Positions 38,729-40,337 of a stretch of DNA of 40,337 bases are shown piece by piece (the stretch's first letter is position 1; the number at the start of each line of letters is the position of its first letter). The DNA lies in the IMG/VR virus record IMGVR_UViG_3300022074_000118, positions 1-40,337 of that record, one strand, 5' to 3'. A model generated the notes under the pieces. That model was not told the DNA's origin and made no database searches. It was given only the letters and a program-made list of their open reading frames with translations. The DNA is from a virus. Both the position numbers and the translations under genes were made by a program.

Positions 38729-40337
38729 ATGCAACCTAAAATGATCATAGCTCTAGATGTTTCAGATAAGTCCGAAGAGGCTAACATGATTCGTCGCACG
38801 TACTCTAACATACGTAATAAAAAAATAGAGAACACGGCAACAACTGACGAGCAGGTCGACGGGATGATGGCTACTGGTGGTGTTTCCCAAGTTCCCACAG
38901 AAGAACCCATCCCGCAGGAGGCACCCAACGGACCTCCCTCTGGTGTTATTGGATCTCAGAACGCTTCGCCGGAGGAGACTGTAGCTGATGATATTCCGAT
39001 GGAAGTACCAGAGGGAGCGTTCATCATCAACGCCGCCGCTGCAGAGGTAGCAGGATATGGTGACATCAAGAAGATGATTCTAGATGCAGTGGGTGTAGCC
39101 CGTCGGCTGGGTGTTGAAATATCTACAGGCGAGGACGAAGCCGGGGACGAAGAGGCAGTAGACCTGCTCGTGTCAAAGGGCGAAGTCTACATTGAGCCCA
39201 CTCTGGCTAAGATCATTGGCTACGATGTTCTAGAGAAGATCAACAACAGAGGTAAACGTGAAGTAGCCCGCCGCCAGCAGGAGGCAGAGGCCAAACAACA
39301 ACCACCGCAAGAACAGCCGCCACAAGCTCCACCACAGCCTCAGATGGCGCAAGAAGGCGGGTTCGTAAAAAAAAAGTTCGCTGATGGCGGAGAAATACCC
39401 CTAGAGAGTGAGCAAGATCTTTTTAACTTCATGTTGAAGCAACAGAGGGAGGTCCCTCAGAAAGAAGTAAACCCAATATCTGATGATGCTCTAGCACTCG
39501 CTGATTTGGAATTTGAAGTTGACATAGTTAACAGGTCTAAAAATGACCCTGTTCTACGTGCCGCATTTCAAGACGCTCAAGGCAGGATGCCAAGTGAATA
39601 TATTGAAATGAGAAATATGAGTATTAGAGAGGCAGAACAGATCTTAGCATCTCAAGAACGCCCCAGTTTTTATGACGTTGAACGAGTTAACCGCGCAAAA
39701 CGTGAAGGTTACAAAACTTTAGATAGCCCTAGTTTTGATTTTAAAGGTCAATATTCTCAAACTATAAAAGGGTTTGGCCCCGACAGAGACACAATATTAA
39801 CACGGGCACACAGTGAACAAACTGATCCTACAGACGTTTCCGCAACCCTGTACCATGAATTGTTGCATAAAGGACATCAAAAACTAGTTGGAATACCTAC
39901 AACTAGCTTTACAAGAGACAAAACAGGCACTCTTAAATACGTCCTTACAACGCCGGAACAAGCTGATCGTGCAAGACTTTTACATTTAGATGTTCATCGT
40001 AGAACTTACGAGGCTTACAAAGACGAGTTATCTTCGGAAGCATTAAAACTTTTTACTGCACAAGTATTTGACACTTACGGATCAAGAGCTACTCAGCCTT
40101 ATATGCAGAAGTTTATAAAAAACTTAATTTCTTCTGAAGCCCCAGAAGTTAATCCTCGTGAAATTTTTAAGTTTAATATGCTAAAAAAGGATCTTATTCC
40201 CGATGATAAGGCGCGACCTATTGCAGACGCTGTATTCGCAGAAGTCGCAAAACTACCGCCAATACGCGCTTTAGATGAAGAATTAAAAACTGCTTATCAA
40301 AAGCAACGAAAGAATTCTCAGGGATTCGCTGAAGGTG
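38729..40337 (+). CDS. Virion-region protein with an HExxH motif (partial, runs off the window)
   Basis: At least 536 residues, starting one base after the previous stop. N-terminal part with EVPEGAFIINAAAAEVAGYG and ARRLGVEIS (about 93-130), a pattern I recall in marine phages; a Gln/Pro-rich linker (189-206); KKFADGGEIP (about 215-224); then helical sequence. Residues 376-383 read HELLHKGH, an HExxH zinc-metalloprotease-like motif with a third His three residues on. It could be a virion-processing or host-envelope protease. The C-terminus is missing, so the length and the rest of the active site are unknown. Confidence 0.75.
   Translation, partial: MQPKMIIALDVSDKSEEANMIRRTYSNIRNKKIENTATTDEQVDGMMATGGVSQVPTEEPIPQEAPNGPPSGVIGSQNASPEETVADDIPMEVPEGAFIINAAAAEVAGYGDIKKMILDAVGVARRLGVEISTGEDEAGDEEAVDLLVSKGEVYIEPTLAKIIGYDVLEKINNRGKREVARRQQEAEAKQQPPQEQPPQAPPQPQMAQEGGFVKKKFADGGEIPLESEQDLFNFMLKQQREVPQKEVNPISDDALALADLEFEVDIVNRSKNDPVLRAAFQDAQGRMPSEYIEMRNMSIREAEQILASQERPSFYDVERVNRAKREGYKTLDSPSFDFKGQYSQTIKGFGPDRDTILTRAHSEQTDPTDVSATLYHELLHKGHQKLVGIPTTSFTRDKTGTLKYVLTTPEQADRARLLHLDVHRRTYEAYKDELSSEALKLFTAQVFDTYGSRATQPYMQKFIKNLISSEAPEVNPREIFKFNMLKKDLIPDDKARPIADAVFAEVAKLPPIRALDEELKTAYQKQRKNSQGFAEG

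Noticed and set aside
1-40337. tRNA genes, CRISPR arrays, IS elements or att-site repeats
   Set aside because: None was found by eye; no cloverleaf with a recognisable T-loop, no regularly spaced repeats and no transposase motif were seen. Absence is not proven without a search.

Overview
The window looks like about 40 kb of a tailed double-stranded DNA phage genome, or a closely related metagenomic contig, probably a marine podovirus of the HMO-2011 type that infects Alphaproteobacteria. The main clue is the family A DNA polymerase. It carries a DnaJ-like double CxxCxGxG zinc finger upstream of the polymerase core, which I recall as a hallmark of phage HMO-2011 of SAR116 bacteria. A monomeric B12-dependent ribonucleotide reductase, a T7 endonuclease I homologue, a DUF3310 protein and many small genes typical of marine phages agree with this. 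No tRNA, rRNA, IS element or CRISPR array was seen. The major capsid and tail-tube genes are not recognisable here and presumably lie outside the window, since the last gene runs off the right edge and the first is only a gene end.

Layout. (1) 1-12264, + strand: tail fibre and adjacent small genes, then a run of long helical proteins, probably internal virion or DNA-ejection proteins, ending in a 1793-residue protein and a Met/Gly/Lys-rich protein. (2) 12271-12340: back-to-back hairpins that can terminate transcription from both directions. (3) 12337-23245, - strand: tightly overlapping replication and nucleotide-metabolism operon. In transcription order it holds a primase, a DnaB-like helicase, a PD-(D/E)XK nuclease, a separate 3'-5' exonuclease, the polymerase, a putative single-strand binding protein, a Cas4-like exonuclease, endonuclease I, DUF3310, ribonucleotide reductase, another nuclease and small proteins. 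(4) 23253-23325: divergent promoters. (5) 23396-26125, + strand: a run of small genes including a SleB/CwlJ-type lysin, ending at a terminator. (6) 26255-28964, + strand: a visibly more G+C-rich cassette (GP88-like, DUF932, an HTH protein and unknown small genes) between two terminators. (7) 29028-29761: a non-coding control region with a strong + promoter and, on the - strand, a promoter-terminator pair predicting an approximately 100-nt small RNA with an anti-Shine-Dalgarno UCCUCCU element. (8) 29762-40337, + strand: small and large terminase, a tyrosine-recombinase-like fusion protein, portal, and long virion proteins.

The genes fit a lytic programme: divergent early transcription of replication and host-takeover genes, nucleotide supply by the reductase, degradation and branch resolution by several nucleases, then packaging and virion assembly from the right block. 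Three features are the least explained. A 9-10 bp motif, AAATGAATY, occurs 14 times, always in the same orientation, only between 22.4 and 29.2 kb, and cuts across both coding strands, all reading frames and intergenic DNA. The second is the predicted small RNA. The third is a tyrosine-recombinase fold fused to a virion-like tail between the terminase and portal genes. All calls are from reading the sequence; no database search was run.
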